Assembly: GCF_018687575.1 (NCBI RefSeq)
Contig: NZ_CP061297.1
Location: 558,001 to 622,000, forward strand
Length of the DNA stretch: 64,000 bases
Source of the DNA: Polynucleobacter asymbioticus
GTDB lineage: Bacteria; Pseudomonadota; Gammaproteobacteria; Burkholderiales; Burkholderiaceae
Reading direction: 5' to 3'
Under the pieces are notes generated by a model. The model saw only the letters and a program-made list of their open reading frames with translations. It made no database searches and was not told the origin of the DNA. Position numbers and translations under genes: made by a program. The number at the start of each line of letters is the position of its first letter. The first letter of the stretch is position 1. Below are positions 48,086-63,000 of this stretch, piece after piece.

Positions 48086-51000
48086 TTGAAAAATTCTGTA
48101 ACAAAAATTCTCGATCAGTTTGCATTTTCGTTTGCAAAAACGAAGGGGATTTTTGTCGTCAAAAAATCACAAATCTTTGCTGGATTTTTGGTTCTTAGCC
48201 AATGCAATTTCGTAGTCGCACAGACTGCTGCAAATGCACTCCCAACTGGTGGAAATGTTGTTGCTGGAAGCGCCACAATTTCGCAGACTCAAACAGCGAA
48301 TTCAGCGACGATGAACATCAATCAAACTTCACAACGCGCAGTTGTGAATTGGGATAGTTTTAACGTTGGCAAAAATGCCCAAGTCAATTTCAATCAACCA
48401 AATGCACAAGCAGTTACTCTCAATCGCGTAACAAGCGCTAGCGCATCGATGATCGATGGTGCAGTGCGGGCAAATGGACAAGTTGTACTAGTTAATCCAA
48501 ACGGTGTGACCTTTGGTAAGGGCGCCGATATCAATGCAGCTGCTGTAGTTGCCACCACCATGAACATCGCAAATAAAGATTTCATGGAGGGAAAATCGAC
48601 CTATAAAGGCAATGGAAAAGGGGCGGTCGTAAATGAGGGAAAAATCAGCGTAAATGACCCTAACGGATACATCGCTCTTTTGGCCCCAGAAATTCGTAAT
48701 GAAGGCTACCTTTTGGCCCGAAAAGGACCCAATAATGGGGTGGCATTAGCGGCAGGTGAGCAAATTACCCTCGATTTCCGGGGTGACCAGCTGATTTCAG
48801 TCAATGTAGACAAGGCAACCTACGGTGCCCTGATTGAAAATAAGCGGGTTATCGAGGTTAAAGGGGGTCTGATTGTGGTGGCCGCCGGATCCGCTAACCA
48901 GCTCATGGGATCCGTTATTAAGAACACAGGTCGTATTTCAGCATCCACCATGGTGAACAACGGCGGCGTTATCGAATTAGTCGCTGCTAACGTGACTCAG
49001 GCCGGTACAGTGGCTGCAAATGGCAAGGGAACCAATTCCAAGGGTGGTCAGGTCAATATCGTTGGTGAGAACATCACCTTGGCCCAAGACTCCAAAACTA
49101 CAGCTACCGGTAAAGCGGGTGGCGGCAATATTGAGATTGGTCTAGGTAGAACTCAGGCCACTAACGTAAATCAAGCGCCAGTTCAGGCTGTTGCTCAAGC
49201 TGCTGCTCCATTGGCTGCGGCAACTACTGTCGAAGAACGTCAAACTGCTATCAAGCAGGTTGCTGCTGTTGCAAGTGAATCTAAGCAATTGGCAAAAACA
49301 GTCAGCGTTGAAGCAAATGCAAAAGTAAATACATCTGCAACACAAAATGGTGATGCTGGAAACATTGCAATTTGGTCAGAAGTAAAAACCACAGTTAATG
49401 GAATTCTCAAAGCAGTAGGCGGAGCACTTGGTGGTAATGGTGGCTTTATTGAAACCAGCTCTAAAGGAAGTGTCGTTCTTGGTAAGCAATTTACTGTTGA
49501 TACCAGTGCAACAAATAAAACTTCTGGCAAGTCTGGATTGTGGTTCTTAGACCCGATTGATTTGATCATTGACTCTAGCGCTGCGAATGTCATTTCTGCT
49601 GCGCTCTCACGTAACAACGTCACCATTGAAGTGAATGGCAATGTTTGCCCAAGCCTTGGCAGCTGTACACAGAACGGTAGTGGCAGCCTGACTATTGCTA
49701 GTGGCGCAGACATTCTGAAGCAGGGCAATACGCTGACAACATTGAAATTAAATTCTTCAGGAATCTTTAATCTCAATGCAAATATTTCTGGTGAAAATCT
49801 CAACGTCATCATCAACAGTTCAATTGCATTCTTGAACGTGGGCACAACGATTAGTGCATCGCAAGTAACCGTACAAGCGCAAACAATTTATGCGAACGGC
49901 ACGATCAATGCGTATGGTGTGAGTGGTGTATCAACACCATTAGGTGCAGCGATTCAATTGCTTGCACAAGTACTCTATGTTTCTGGAAGATTGAATGTTG
50001 CGAGCAATGTAAATACAAGCAACAACACAAACACGAGCACAAATACAAACACAAACAGAAACACAATTACCTATAACGGTAGTGTGATTCGTGAAGAAGA
50101 CTTGCCAACGTTCTTAACTGCGCAAAATAATTCAAGCAACAACGCAAACAACGCAAACAACGTAACAAATTCACTCGAAGTGGTGTATTCAAGCACTGCT
50201 GCGAACGATGCAGTAGCAGATCGCATCAATACGCAGACCAATGTCATCTATTTGAATGCAGTAAATGACATCACTCTCTATAGCATTGCAGAAATCAAGG
50301 CAAATGGCACCACTGGTGGCTATGTCAACATCACTGCACAAGCTTTGAATGCACAAAGTGGTTCACTCATACAAGCCAACGGCAACAACGGCCCCGGTGG
50401 CGTTATCAACATAACAACTAGTGATGTCCACCTCTCAGGAGCGATCAGTGCCAATGGCGCAAACGGTGGCTCTTTTGTGCTTTCTGCTCAAAACGCCCAA
50501 ATTGATGATCAAGCAGTCATTCAAACCAATGGCTCGAACGGCCCTGGAGGCACCATATCTATTGATATTTCACAAGATATTTATTTTGTCAATAGTGGTT
50601 TATACGCAAATGGCAGCACAGACGGTGGAAGCATCCGCATCCTCAGTCGCGCAGGGAATTTAAGTCTCTTCGACTCATTAATTCAGACCAACGGCTCAAA
50701 CGGCCGCGGCGGAAGCATTCAGCTTTCCGCAAACAATGGCAGCACCAGCATCTCTAGCGCCCTCGAATCTAGCGGCGCCACCCAAGGCGGCAACATTCTC
50801 ATCACCGCCAACAACATTACCCTAGAAAACAACGCAAATATCTTTGCAACAGGTAACACTGGCGGCGGAACTGTGCTCGTGGGTGGCGATTGGCAAGGCA
50901 CTAACGGTGTATATCAAGCAACTACAGTCACGATGAACCAAGGTGCAGTGATTAATGCAAGCGCATTGATCAATGGTGATGGCGGTAAGGTGGTTCTCTG

Positions 51001-54000
51001 GAGTGATATCAAGAATCCAAATTCCATAAGCGCCATTAACGGCATTATTAGCGCAAAGGCAGGCTTGCAAGGCGGCAATGGTGGTCGAGTTGAAACATCC
51101 AGTAGTTGGTTACAGTTGGGTGATGAAATTACGGTATCTACAAAAGCTGCAAATGGTATTGATGGTGAGTGGTTATTAGATCCTGAGCATTTATGGATTA
51201 GAGACCCAAGTTGGTCGGGTGTTAACTATTCAACCTCTGGTACTACCACCTATACAGCTTTAGCTGCAAATCGATGGGGAACAATTCTTGTCTCTGGCGC
51301 GGACACTAGAGATAGGGGGCCTACGGTTGATGGTGTTTTCTACCAAGGGGTCAGCACAATTAGAACCGATACGATTGTTACTGCGCTGAATTCCGGTAGC
51401 GTAAGAATTGTGGCTACAGGACTAATTGACGTATGGGGTTGGCAGGGATCTGGATTAGATAATTATTATATTAATTCCACTACGGCAAATAAACTAACCC
51501 TTGAGGCTGGTACGTCCATCTATTTTGGAGCTGGAACTGGAAATAAGGTAGTTAATCTACCAAATGGAACTCTCGAATTGCTGGCAGGCACAACTATCTC
51601 TCAAGATGTCTCGGCCATTGGTAGCGGGCTCTATGCCAAGAATCTTATCTTAGGAAAGTGCAGTTTCGTCGGTTGCACCAGCAATCCTTCGGTAAATCTG
51701 AGTGGAACTAATAATCAGTTTGCCAACCTACAAGGCGCTAATCTGAGCTCTGTAAATCTTAAAAATAACGTCTCATTAACTGTCAATTCTTCCGGTCTTA
51801 CGGTGGCAGGGCCAGTAACAATTGTTGGAACATCCATTATTGTGAACGGCAATATCACCAGTACCTTAGCGGGGTCAACAATCCTGCTGAAAACATCTGG
51901 CAGTATTGAGTTAGGAGCCTCTAAGACAATTCAATCCAATAACGGAAACATTATTTTATGGAGTGACACCGGTGCAATTGGTGGTTTAAGTGGTGGTAAT
52001 GGTGGCTATATCTACCTTAATGCAGGCTCACAAATCATCTCAAATGGTGGAAAAATTGTTCTAGCGGGTGGTGCTGATCCCAATGGTGATGGAATCCCGG
52101 ATGGATATGCATGGAATGCCCTTACGGGGACTCAGGCGGGTATCACACTCGGCCCTATTGGCGGGGTGGGATCTTCAGTTAACTTGCTGAGTAGCGGTGG
52201 AGACATCATTATGCGGGGTTATACATCTGGATCAACTACTTATCCAGGTATGACCACACAAAAAACTTTCAAGATTGATTCTGGTGCTGGGACCATTCTG
52301 ATTAATGCTGGAAGTTCAAGCGGCCATGGTTTTGAGTGGGTGTACGGAATTGATGGCGCTGATTTTGTCATTACCTCAGCCAGCACAAGTTCAAATGCGA
52401 TTTCTATTACTGGCTCCACTTCAAAAGCTGGTGGATATTCAGCGGGCATTATTGCCCTCAGATCTGGTAACTATCTCATTCAGTCAACCGCTACTACTGG
52501 CGGCGGTATTCAATTTATTGCAAATAATATGACCGCAGCCGGTAATCAAATGTTCTTTACTGGTACGGGTGGTACTGGATATATTCTTTCAAAAAATGGC
52601 CCGATTGAATTTTCAGGCACTGGTGGAGGTGCCGGCTTTATAAACGGAGGAGCAATTAGACTGGGGAGTAATTCTGCGGTAACGATTAACGGCGTTACCT
52701 CTAGCGTTGCGTCGTCAACGAGTAATGTCACCATCACAACAGATTATTTCTCTTTTGGCGCTAGCTCAGCCATCAACACTGCTGGCTCATTAACCATTCA
52801 GCCTTATGGAACTTCTTTCGGCAGCATACAAACCCTGTCAAATCTGAGCTTTTCCTCAAGCTTGAGTCAAGTAATGCTTGGTAAATCTGGTAACACCGGT
52901 GGAATTACCATCGGCAGTAGCTTTAATGCGGCTGGTACGCTCACCATTTATGGTGGCCGCGTCATTATTAATAGCAATATTTCTGTAATAGCGGCGGGTA
53001 ATGTCAATGTGACAGCCATTTACTCTAGTGCCGATATTGGTCTTTATTTGTATAGCGGAGCACTACTGGAGTCTACTGGCGGCACCATGAGTATTACTGC
53101 TGGCTCGGTAGGTTCCTATGATTTGTATACGACCAATGCAACAATCCGCTCTTATGGCAATTTAACAATTACTGCTAACGCCACGACTAATAGGGCTGTC
53201 TGGCTGGATCCGAATAGCTTGATTCGCTCCACTAATGGTGGCATCACTATCACCTCGACATCTACAAATGAGATCCCGGTCTACCTGAATACCAGCAGTC
53301 AGATTTTGGCATCAGGTGCAATTTCAATTACAGGAACTTCTTCTACTCATGAAGGTTTGTTCATGGAGGCAAGTGCAAAGATTCAGTCTACCGGTAGCAC
53401 ATTAGATATTTCAGCCGTTGGTGGAATTCTATTAAGGAGTGGAACTCAGCTTTTATCAAATGGCAACTTGAATATTTATAGCAATGGAACTGCAACCAGT
53501 AGAGAGGGCATAGATGTTTATGAGGGCGGCTCTGTTGTGGTTCAATCTAGTGCAGGTAATGTCAACATTAACGCAATTGGTTATCAGGGTATTTATTTGC
53601 ATAATGCCTCGACAACGATTCGTGCTTACGGCGATTTAAACATCAATGCGCTTGCAGGCACCCAAATTGCTCTTTATGGCGAAGCCTCTGGTACCTGTGC
53701 AACTAGTCAGTGCGGATTAATTTCTGATACCGGTAATATCACTATTAATGCTATCTCTAGAGATAACAGTGCAAATAGTTTTTACGCATATTATTTACGT
53801 AACCCTGTAGTAGCTAATGGCACGGATAGTGGAAAAGGAAATATTTATATTTCTGCCACCGGTAAATATGGAGCTGTGACTTTTGATGGCGCGGCTTATG
53901 GATACATCAAAGCTCAGAGCGATATCAATTTAATTGGATACAGTGGTGCGATTGGTGCAACTTATGCTATCTACATAGGCGCGGCTGGCCCAAGCTTAAC

Positions 54001-57000
54001 AAGCAGTGGTGGTGGTTTATTACGGGCTGCAACCGGTAACATCACTATTTCTGCTTTTGGATATGACAGGGCCTTATTTGGAAATAATAGCTCTGCAAAT
54101 ATTGTTGCATTGGCGGGCAATATAGTGGTGCAAGGTTCGACACTGCCTACCAATCCTAGCGGTACATTTACTAGTGTTAATACCGCTATTCAAACCTCAT
54201 ATGACAATATTTACTCCACTATTACTGGCGCAACGAATCCTCGCACACTGCAACCAACGGGTTTTGCTACAGCAAATCCTGGTTCTGCTGCCACCGCCCA
54301 TTACTGGGGAATCACTTGGACTGGCAACTTCTTAGCAGTAAATAATCCCCATTCAGTTACCACTGGAACGGCCCCAACTTCAGGAGGAACAGTCACTATT
54401 GCCGGAAGTATTTTAAATGCCGTAACACCGACTACTGTAGATACAGGAACTGGATTTTCTATTTCCGATGGTGGCAATATTTATTCATATGGCGCTCTCA
54501 GTCTTGCGGGTTATGCAATTGGAGGCAGAACTATTGCTGATGGCGTCAATGCCAGCACCGGGGGGAACCATGGTTTGGTAATCTGGGGTACTACCACAAC
54601 GATTCGTAGCTATTCCTCATCAGTCTCTTTGGCTGGATATGCAAATGGATACGCTACGAACGGCAACTACACTCCCAACCTTGAGTCTGCTGGCATATTG
54701 ATTTATTCGGACCACAACCTAATCAAGGGTTATACGAATGTTAGCTTGACCGGTATTGATATGAGAGGCATTGGCATCTATTTAGCTACGTATGCATCTG
54801 GATCGAATGGCATCGTTGCCGATACTGGTTCCGTAACTATTAATAGTATTAATAACAATTCAAACTGGTACTCAACTTACTTACGCCAGTCAATTACCGC
54901 TTCAGCGGGCTCTGTAAATATTAATGCGGCTGGTCAATTTGGGCTTGCAATCGATCATTCGCAAGGCACTATTGCTGCAGCAGGCAATGTCAACATCAAC
55001 ACCTATACAAGTTTGTATACCTCGCTTTATATGCACACTGGTATAAGCAATACGATTCAGTCAACTGCAGGTAGCATTATTATTTCTGCAACAAATGCTG
55101 GTAGCAATACAGACAATTACGCCATCAACGAGGGCTCTACTACTAGTATTACTGCTGATCAAAATATTATTTTCCAGGGTGCTAGCTTAGCTGCAGCTAC
55201 TCCAGGAAGTCTTACAAGTGCTGCTGGAGCCGCTACACCAGTATTCGCTTCAGCAAATACTGGCTCGGTGATGACAGGACCAAGTGCGACACGTACTCTT
55301 TCATGGCTTGGTGCGATGACTGCAACGAATGGTTATATTTCTCTGAACGGTAGCTCCGTCGTAAGTGGCTTGATAACTGCAAGTGGCGCCAGCGGTGGCG
55401 TAGTCCTTAATGGGGCGGGGACATATAACATTTCAAATACCTCCAACAATATTTCTACAATCGCAGCTAGTGTTGGCACTTCAGGCGTAACCTTCGTAAA
55501 CGGAAGTTCTCTAAAAATTGGAGCAGTAAATAGCATCACAGGTATTACTTCTGGTGCTTTGACTCTGACTGCAGCGGGATTGACTGGATCAGCCAATATC
55601 ACTCCAAGCTCCTCAAGCACCATCACGATTAATAACTCAAGCGGTAGTCCTGAATACAGCGGTATTATTTCTGGATCTACGGCTGTTGCTAAGTCAGGTA
55701 ATGGCACTCAGATATTCTCAGGCGCTAATACATATAGCGCGGGCACCACACTCAGTGGCGGCACGCTGCAAGTAAATGATGGTGGCGCATTTGGAAGCAG
55801 CACCGTATCGGCTACTGCAACTATCAAGTTCAATCTCACAACTGATGCAACATTTGCAAATGGATTTACCTTAACCAGTAACGGCACGCTGATGAATATC
55901 GGTACAGCAGTGCCCACCTTTACTGGCGTGATTAATACTGGCGCAGTTTCTACAACACTCTTAGATGGTGGAACGGCGGGGCTTATCGTCTCAGGTAATG
56001 CCACACCAACTGCTTCTGGTGCAGGGTACTGGGTTAAAGGCAATATCACCTTCACTGGCAATGCTCTGAATACGCTGGTCATTAGAGGCGTAAGCAGTGG
56101 GGTGGCAACCATAACATTTGCATCCTCAAACGGGGTGACTACCTTTACACCATGGTTTGTCGGTACAAGTGAATCCACAGCCCCAATGAATATCATCGTG
56201 AATTCTGGGGTGACCGTTACCGAAGATGCTTCACAAGCTGCGGGCAGCTTGTACTTTGGAAATATTAGTGGCGCAGGAACATTTAATCTTCGCGGTGCAT
56301 CTGCTACTAACTACATTCTTGGCCAGTCAACGATTGCCACTTTGACCGCAAGCTCCAATATCGCCTTAAATGTTGGCAATAACACTACTTCTGGCTCTAT
56401 TACTTCTGGAAATATTACTGCTAGCGGCGGGATTACTTTAAATTCATCGTCAGCTTCCTATACCTACGCTGGTATTTTGAGTGGCACAACACTCACTAAG
56501 AGTGGTTCAGGTACAGTTACCTTGACAGGTGCCAATGACTACACCGGTACAACAACAATTAGTGCGGGTACTCTCCAAATTGGTGCCAGCGGAACTATTG
56601 GCACTTTGGGTACAGCAGCGGTCGTTAACAATGCGACTTTAGCAGTTAGCCGTTCTGATGATGTCACGATCACCAATGCCATGTCCGGGACTGGCGCATT
56701 ATCAAAATTAGGTACTAATACACTCACCTTAATTGGTGCAGTGACTTATTCAGGGGCGACGGCAGTAGCAGGTAGCATTATTTTCCGTAATGCAGCCACT
56801 CCGTCAACTTCTGGCTTTACTGGTACCGGCACCGTAACTATTGAGCCATCTTCTACTAGCTTCACTGCTGCAGTATCGAAGTCATATACCTTTGCAAGCA
56901 CAATTACTGGCTTTACTTTAGGTAAGGCTGGTAATGCATCGGATATGACTATTGGTGCGGCAATTAGTATTGCTGGCCCAATTTCCATCTATGGCGGAAC

Positions 57001-60000
57001 AATTGCGATTAATGGAAATCTCAATACTACGGCCGGTACTACTAGCGGCGATATCCTTCTTAAATCGTCTGGTGATATTTCAGTTGCAGCAAGTAAGTCA
57101 ATTACTACTAGTGGTGGTGATGTGGTGCTCTGGGCTAATAGCGACAATCAAACAAGCAGTGGAAGTATTGCATTAAGAAGCGGCTCCTCGATTGTGACTG
57201 GCTCTCTTTCAGTAGCTGGTGGTGCCATTTGGATAGGTGGCGGTAGCGACGGCGCTACATGGAACGGATTAAGTGTTGGCAGCGGATATGGCGTACCCGG
57301 AACATCCTTTACCTCCCCAACAGGTGGAGGCGTGACCGCAGCTGTGTATTTAGAGGGTAGCTCTATTTCCTCTTTTGGGGGCGCCGTTAAAATTACCGGG
57401 GATACTGCAGCGGGTAGTTGGGGTATTGTCACCTATGGGCAGGTTAGTGTAAATGCTGGAAGCGGCACTATTGAGTTTGACGGGCAGTCAAGAACAGAAG
57501 GAAATCGCTTAGGCATCTTATTTGGAGTGCATGATCTCTCCCTTGCTTCAACAGTAAGCATTTCATCCTCTGCTTCCGGTAATGCCATCACAATCAGGGG
57601 GGTCGGAAGAGGTACTGAAGATGCAATCGGCCTAAGTGGTACGGTGAACATCACCTCTTCTGGTGCTGGAAGTATTGAAATCAATGGTAATGCCCTGGGA
57701 ACAGGTAGAAGTATCGTTGCTGGAAACTATTACAACGGCATCTTAAATGTGTACGCTAGTTCAGGTGACATAACACTGAACGGCAACTCAAAAGCTGTGC
57801 AAGTGGCAACGCGTGTTATGGCTGGAGGAACTGCAGGTCCATCGAAAATTAATATTGGTCAGGGTGGCAGTATCACAAGTTCTACAAGTAACGTATTTAT
57901 CATCGGCGACACCATTGCACTTGCCGATGGCGGAATGGCGATTACTTCATCGGGACAAGTCTCTGTTCAGTCTTCTGGCAGCAGTTTTGCAAACCCGCTT
58001 AGCTTCCCAATATCTAATCTCTCGCTATCATCATCGATTACTGGATTGACACTAGGCAAGGTCGGTAATACAGCGAATATTACGATCGCAGGAAACACTA
58101 CCATTGCCGGACCAATTACCATTCATGGTGGTGCAGTTACGCTAAGCAGTGGCTTAAGTACAAGCAATGCAACTACAGGCAATATTGCCATCACTACAAC
58201 CGGCCTAACTGGTTCTGGTGCAGTTGCACTAGCCAATAACCGAAGTCTAACCATTACCCAATCAGGTGCATCGATTTATAGCGGTTCTATTTCTGGAGCA
58301 TCAGCCACCGTAAACAAATCAGGTAATGGTACGCTTACTTTAGCTGGCAACAACAGCTATACCGGCATCACCACCATTTCTGGTGGCATCTTATCGATCA
58401 GTTCAGATGCTAATTTGGGTGCCGTACCTGGATCGGTAACTGCAAATTCGATTACCTTGGCTGGTGGTGCATTGCAAGCCACTGCAAGCATGGCACTGAA
58501 TAGTTATCGCGGCATTACGCTAACTGCTGATAGTGGTTTGGCTGCCACCTCCTCTAACGCATTGATTTATGCAGGTGTCATCACTGGTGGTTATGCATTA
58601 ACTATCAATGGATCAAGTCAGACTGGCACTGTTTCTTTGGTAGCGGCAAATACCTACACTGGTGGCACAACACTTTCTGTTGGTACTTTAGGTGCATATA
58701 ACAACAGCTCTTTAGGAAGTGGGGCGTTGATATTGGCTGCAAACACTAATTTGCTAATTGGTCGCGCGGTAACTGATATCGCAAACGATATTACGCTTAC
58801 TGGTAATGCTACGGTTTCGTTTGATACTAATGTTGAATACCTCATAGTAGCGGGTGGTGGTAGTGGAGGCGTAGGACGAGGCGGTGGCGGTGGTGCCGGC
58901 GGAGTTCTTACGGGTACAGCAAGCCTGACGGATCTTTCTTACAACGTAACTGTGGGCGCTGGTGGTGCCGCAGTTATCAATGATCAAAGAGGACTTAATG
59001 GTTCGAATTCCTCCTTAGGAACGGTTGCAGTTGCAACTGGAGGTGGAGGTGGTGGTGGCTGGACTGCTTGTGGCGGCCTAAGCGGCGGATCTGGTGGTGG
59101 AGCATCGGGTTGCGGTGGATCTGGTGGCACTGGAGTAGCAGGTCAGGGGTATGCGGGAGCTGCCGTGGTTGGGGTTAATCAAACTAATGGCGGCGGCGGT
59201 GGTGGTGCTGGCGCAGCTGCAACTAACCAAAATGGTGGTATCGGTATCGAGTCATACATCACTGGCTCTTCACTTTGGGTTGGTGGCGGTGGCGGTGCAG
59301 GTTCCATAAATGGCGGCGGTACACCGGGTACAGGTGGAACAGGTGGTGGAGCCAATGGTAAGAATCAAGTTACAACTGGAAATTCTGGAACTCCAAATAC
59401 TGGCGGCGGTGGTGGTGGTGTAGAGGGTTATGCTGGAACTTCTGGTGCGGGTGGTTCAGGCATCATCATCGTCCGCTATTTAGGTGCGGACGCAGGTTCT
59501 GGCGGTGCCGAATCTGCAGGTACGGGTACAGCCGCTGGATATAGCTTGCATAGCTTTACATCTATTGTGCCCAGCGCGCTTTCCTTAAACGCTATATCCG
59601 TGAAATTATCTGGAGTGATTAGCGGTTCAAATGGATTAACTGTAAATGCTGCGCCTGGCACATTAACTCTTTCAGGTACAAATACCTATAGCGGTGGAAC
59701 TACAGTTGCTGGAGGAACAGTTAAAGCTGATGCAAGTTCTGTGGGCTCAATTACTTCGGGCGCATTTGGTACAGGTACCGTCACAGTGAGCTCTGGATAT
59801 ACCCTAGACCTGAATGGTCGTAATGTATCGAATGCCTTAAATATTAGAGGTACCGGTATTGGCGCTAACGGAGTGCTAATTAACTCCAGTGGTAATGCAG
59901 CAACCGCAAGCGGTGCATTGACCTTAGCTGCAGCAACCACAATTGGTGGATCTGGATCTATTACTCTAGGGGGATCTATTTCAGGCGCTTATGCACTAAC

Positions 60001-63000
60001 TAAGATCGGCTCAAATACTTTGGTATTGACCGGGTCTAGCAATGGATCGACCACTACGACAATTTCCTCTGGAACATTACAAGTTGGAAGTTCTGCAGCT
60101 GCTGGTGCACTGGGATCCGGCAATGTTGTTAATAGTGCTGCGCTAGTATTTAGTAGTAATAGCGATTTATCAGTATCTAATGCCATTTCTGGATCTGGAA
60201 CATTAACTAAGCAAGAAGGTGGCGTTCTTACTCTTGCAGTATCAAACTCTTATACCGGCTTAACAACCATTTCAGCTGGTACCTTGAAGTTAGGTAATGC
60301 TGCAGCTTTGGGGACAACTGCCGCCGGAACCACCATTACTTCGGGCGCAGTTCTTGATCTTAATGGTCAAACCATTAGTAATGCTGAAGCTTTAACAGTG
60401 AACGGCACTGGTATTAGTAGTGGCGGAGCAGTAATCAATAGTAGTTCAACAGCTGCTTCTTATGCAGGCCTACTAACACTAGGCAGCGCTAGCTCAATCG
60501 TGGGTGACACTGGCACCATTGCTTTAAGTCATGCGGGTACGATTTCCGGGGCTTACAACTTAACTCTCGGTGGAGCACAAGGCGGCTCGATCACATCAAT
60601 CATTGGAATTTCCACAGGTGCTTTGACTAAGATTGGCGCTGGTACTTGGACTATGAGTGGAGCCAATACTTATAGCGGTGGCACTACTATCAGTGCCGGC
60701 ACATTGAAGGCAGGTAGTACCACTGCATTTGGCGCATCTTCTGGAGCAATCAGCATTGCCGATGGCGCAGCACTTGATCTCAATGGTAAAGCCTTAGCCA
60801 ATACCAATGCTCTGACATTAAATGGCACAGGCGTTAGCGCAGCTGGCGCTCTGACAAACTCAAGCTCAACCGCGGGTACTTATGCGGGTGCAATTACTCT
60901 AGGTAGCATCTCTTCAATCGGTAGTACTTCTGGCGCAATCACTATCTCTGGTGCGATCTCTGCAAGTTCAAGCAACTATGGCTTGGCTCTAGTGGGTGAT
61001 AAAGCGATCACCATGAGCAATACCAGCAATGCCTTAAGTACCATTGCCTCTGGTTCTTCATTAGGTGCTCTGACTGTTGTTAGCACTGGAGATCTGGCTA
61101 TTGGATCGGTAGTAGCAGGAGCCACTACTTACAACGGACTTAACTCCACTGGCGTAATTTCAGTGAAGACCACTGGTGATTTGAATATTTCACAAAACGT
61201 CGCCACCACAAGTACTTCAGCAGTTGCATCTGCTCCAGCAATGCTCTTGGCCGCTGGTTACCTGGAGTCCTCAGGATCAGTTACTAAAAACATTAAGCTC
61301 AGTGGTTCACCCACATTTACCGTTGGTACTAACGGCATTATTGATTTCTACTCAGGCGATAGTGCAGGTAGCACCGGCTTATCTACGTATGTTGACCTAC
61401 AAACTAGTAAGTCGTATACCTATAGCGCTACCTTAAGCACTAAGCCAACGGCGGCTGGATACAACGTGATTTATCGTGGTGCTGCACCATATATCTATTT
61501 GACGGTAGTAGATTCACAAACGGGCACTTATGGCACAGCCTCGGCTCTGAGCTATTGGTATTCCACTAGCCCAACTCTATATGGCTCTGCATATCTGCCG
61601 GCATCACTTTCTGCATTTGATTCTGCGCAAATATTTACAGCGGGCCAAACCACCATCAACATCAATTCAGGTGGTTTAAGTGGCTCGATCACAATTAGCA
61701 CCGCGCTAACTAGCACAACTAATGCTCGCACTTATAGCTTGACTTTGAATCCAACGCTAACTCTATCTGGGTCGAGCTCTATCTTTGTTCCTGGTGCTGC
61801 GAAAGATTTTGTTGTAAATCCAAAAACAGTGACGTTATCCGCTGCTAAGACTTATGACGCTTCTACAGATTTAACTGGTTATGTGACAGTAGGTACTGGC
61901 GTAGGCTCACAGACCTTAACTTACACCGGCGCTACTGCAAATAATGCCAACGTCGCCACAGCTAACAAGTACATCAACGCCATTACCTTGGCCAATGCAA
62001 CTGATGGCTCAGGTGGCTTAGCTTCGAACTACCAACTGCCAACCCTGAATGCCGCTAATGCGCCGGTCACCATCAATGCTGCAACTGCTACTGTTGCTGC
62101 TACTAAGACCTATGATGGCAACACTACGCTTACCGATGGACAAATGAGTATTACTGGTGTCGGCGGGGTAGCCATCGCCTTCACTTTAGGCACTGCCGCA
62201 GCCAATGACGCTAACGTAGCTACTGCGAATAAGTACGTCAGCCTAGGCACCTTAGCTCTGACCGGTGGTAGCAATGCAACTGCAGCAAGTAACTATGCAT
62301 TGCCAGCCTCTAGCAATAGCGCTAATAACAGTCTGACTATTAACACCGCTACTGCTACTGTCTCAGCCACGAAGACTTACGATGGCGCTACTACACTGAC
62401 TAAACCACAAATCAGTATTACTGGTATCGGTGGGGCAGTGATCGACTTTAACTTAGGCACTGCAGCAGCTAGCGATGCCAACGTAGCTACTGCGAATAAG
62501 TACGTCAGCCTAGGTACCCTGGCATTGACTGGCGGTACCGGCACTACAGCTGCAACTAACTATGCCTTGCCAGCATCTAGCAATAGCGCTAACAATAGCG
62601 CCACAATCAACGCTGCTACCGTGACTTTATCTGCCACTAAGACCTACGATGGTAATGACACTCTAGGTGCTGGTACGGTTACAGTTGGAACTGGCGTTGC
62701 GGGTCAAACATTGACCTATAGTTCAGCAACTGCCAGCGACATCAATGTGGCAACAGCTAATAAATATATCTCCGCAATTACCCTGGGTGATTGCACAGGC
62801 GTTTCGTGCGTTGGTCTAGTAAGTAACTATCAACTACCAACTCTAAATGCCGCTAATGCACCTGTGAATATTGGCCAGCTATCTTCTGTTACCTATAGCG
62901 GTAGTGCAGGCGGTTTGTGGTCAAGCGGCTCCAACTGGACTACAACAAGCACGCTAGGAACAACGAACGTAACTGGCGCTACTCCTACTCTGGGTAACGT

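Noticed and set aside
59030..59440. Glycine-codon repeats resembling a CRISPR or tandem satellite
   Set aside because: Units are irregular, stay in one reading frame and belong to the glycine-rich domain; there is no constant repeat with spacers.
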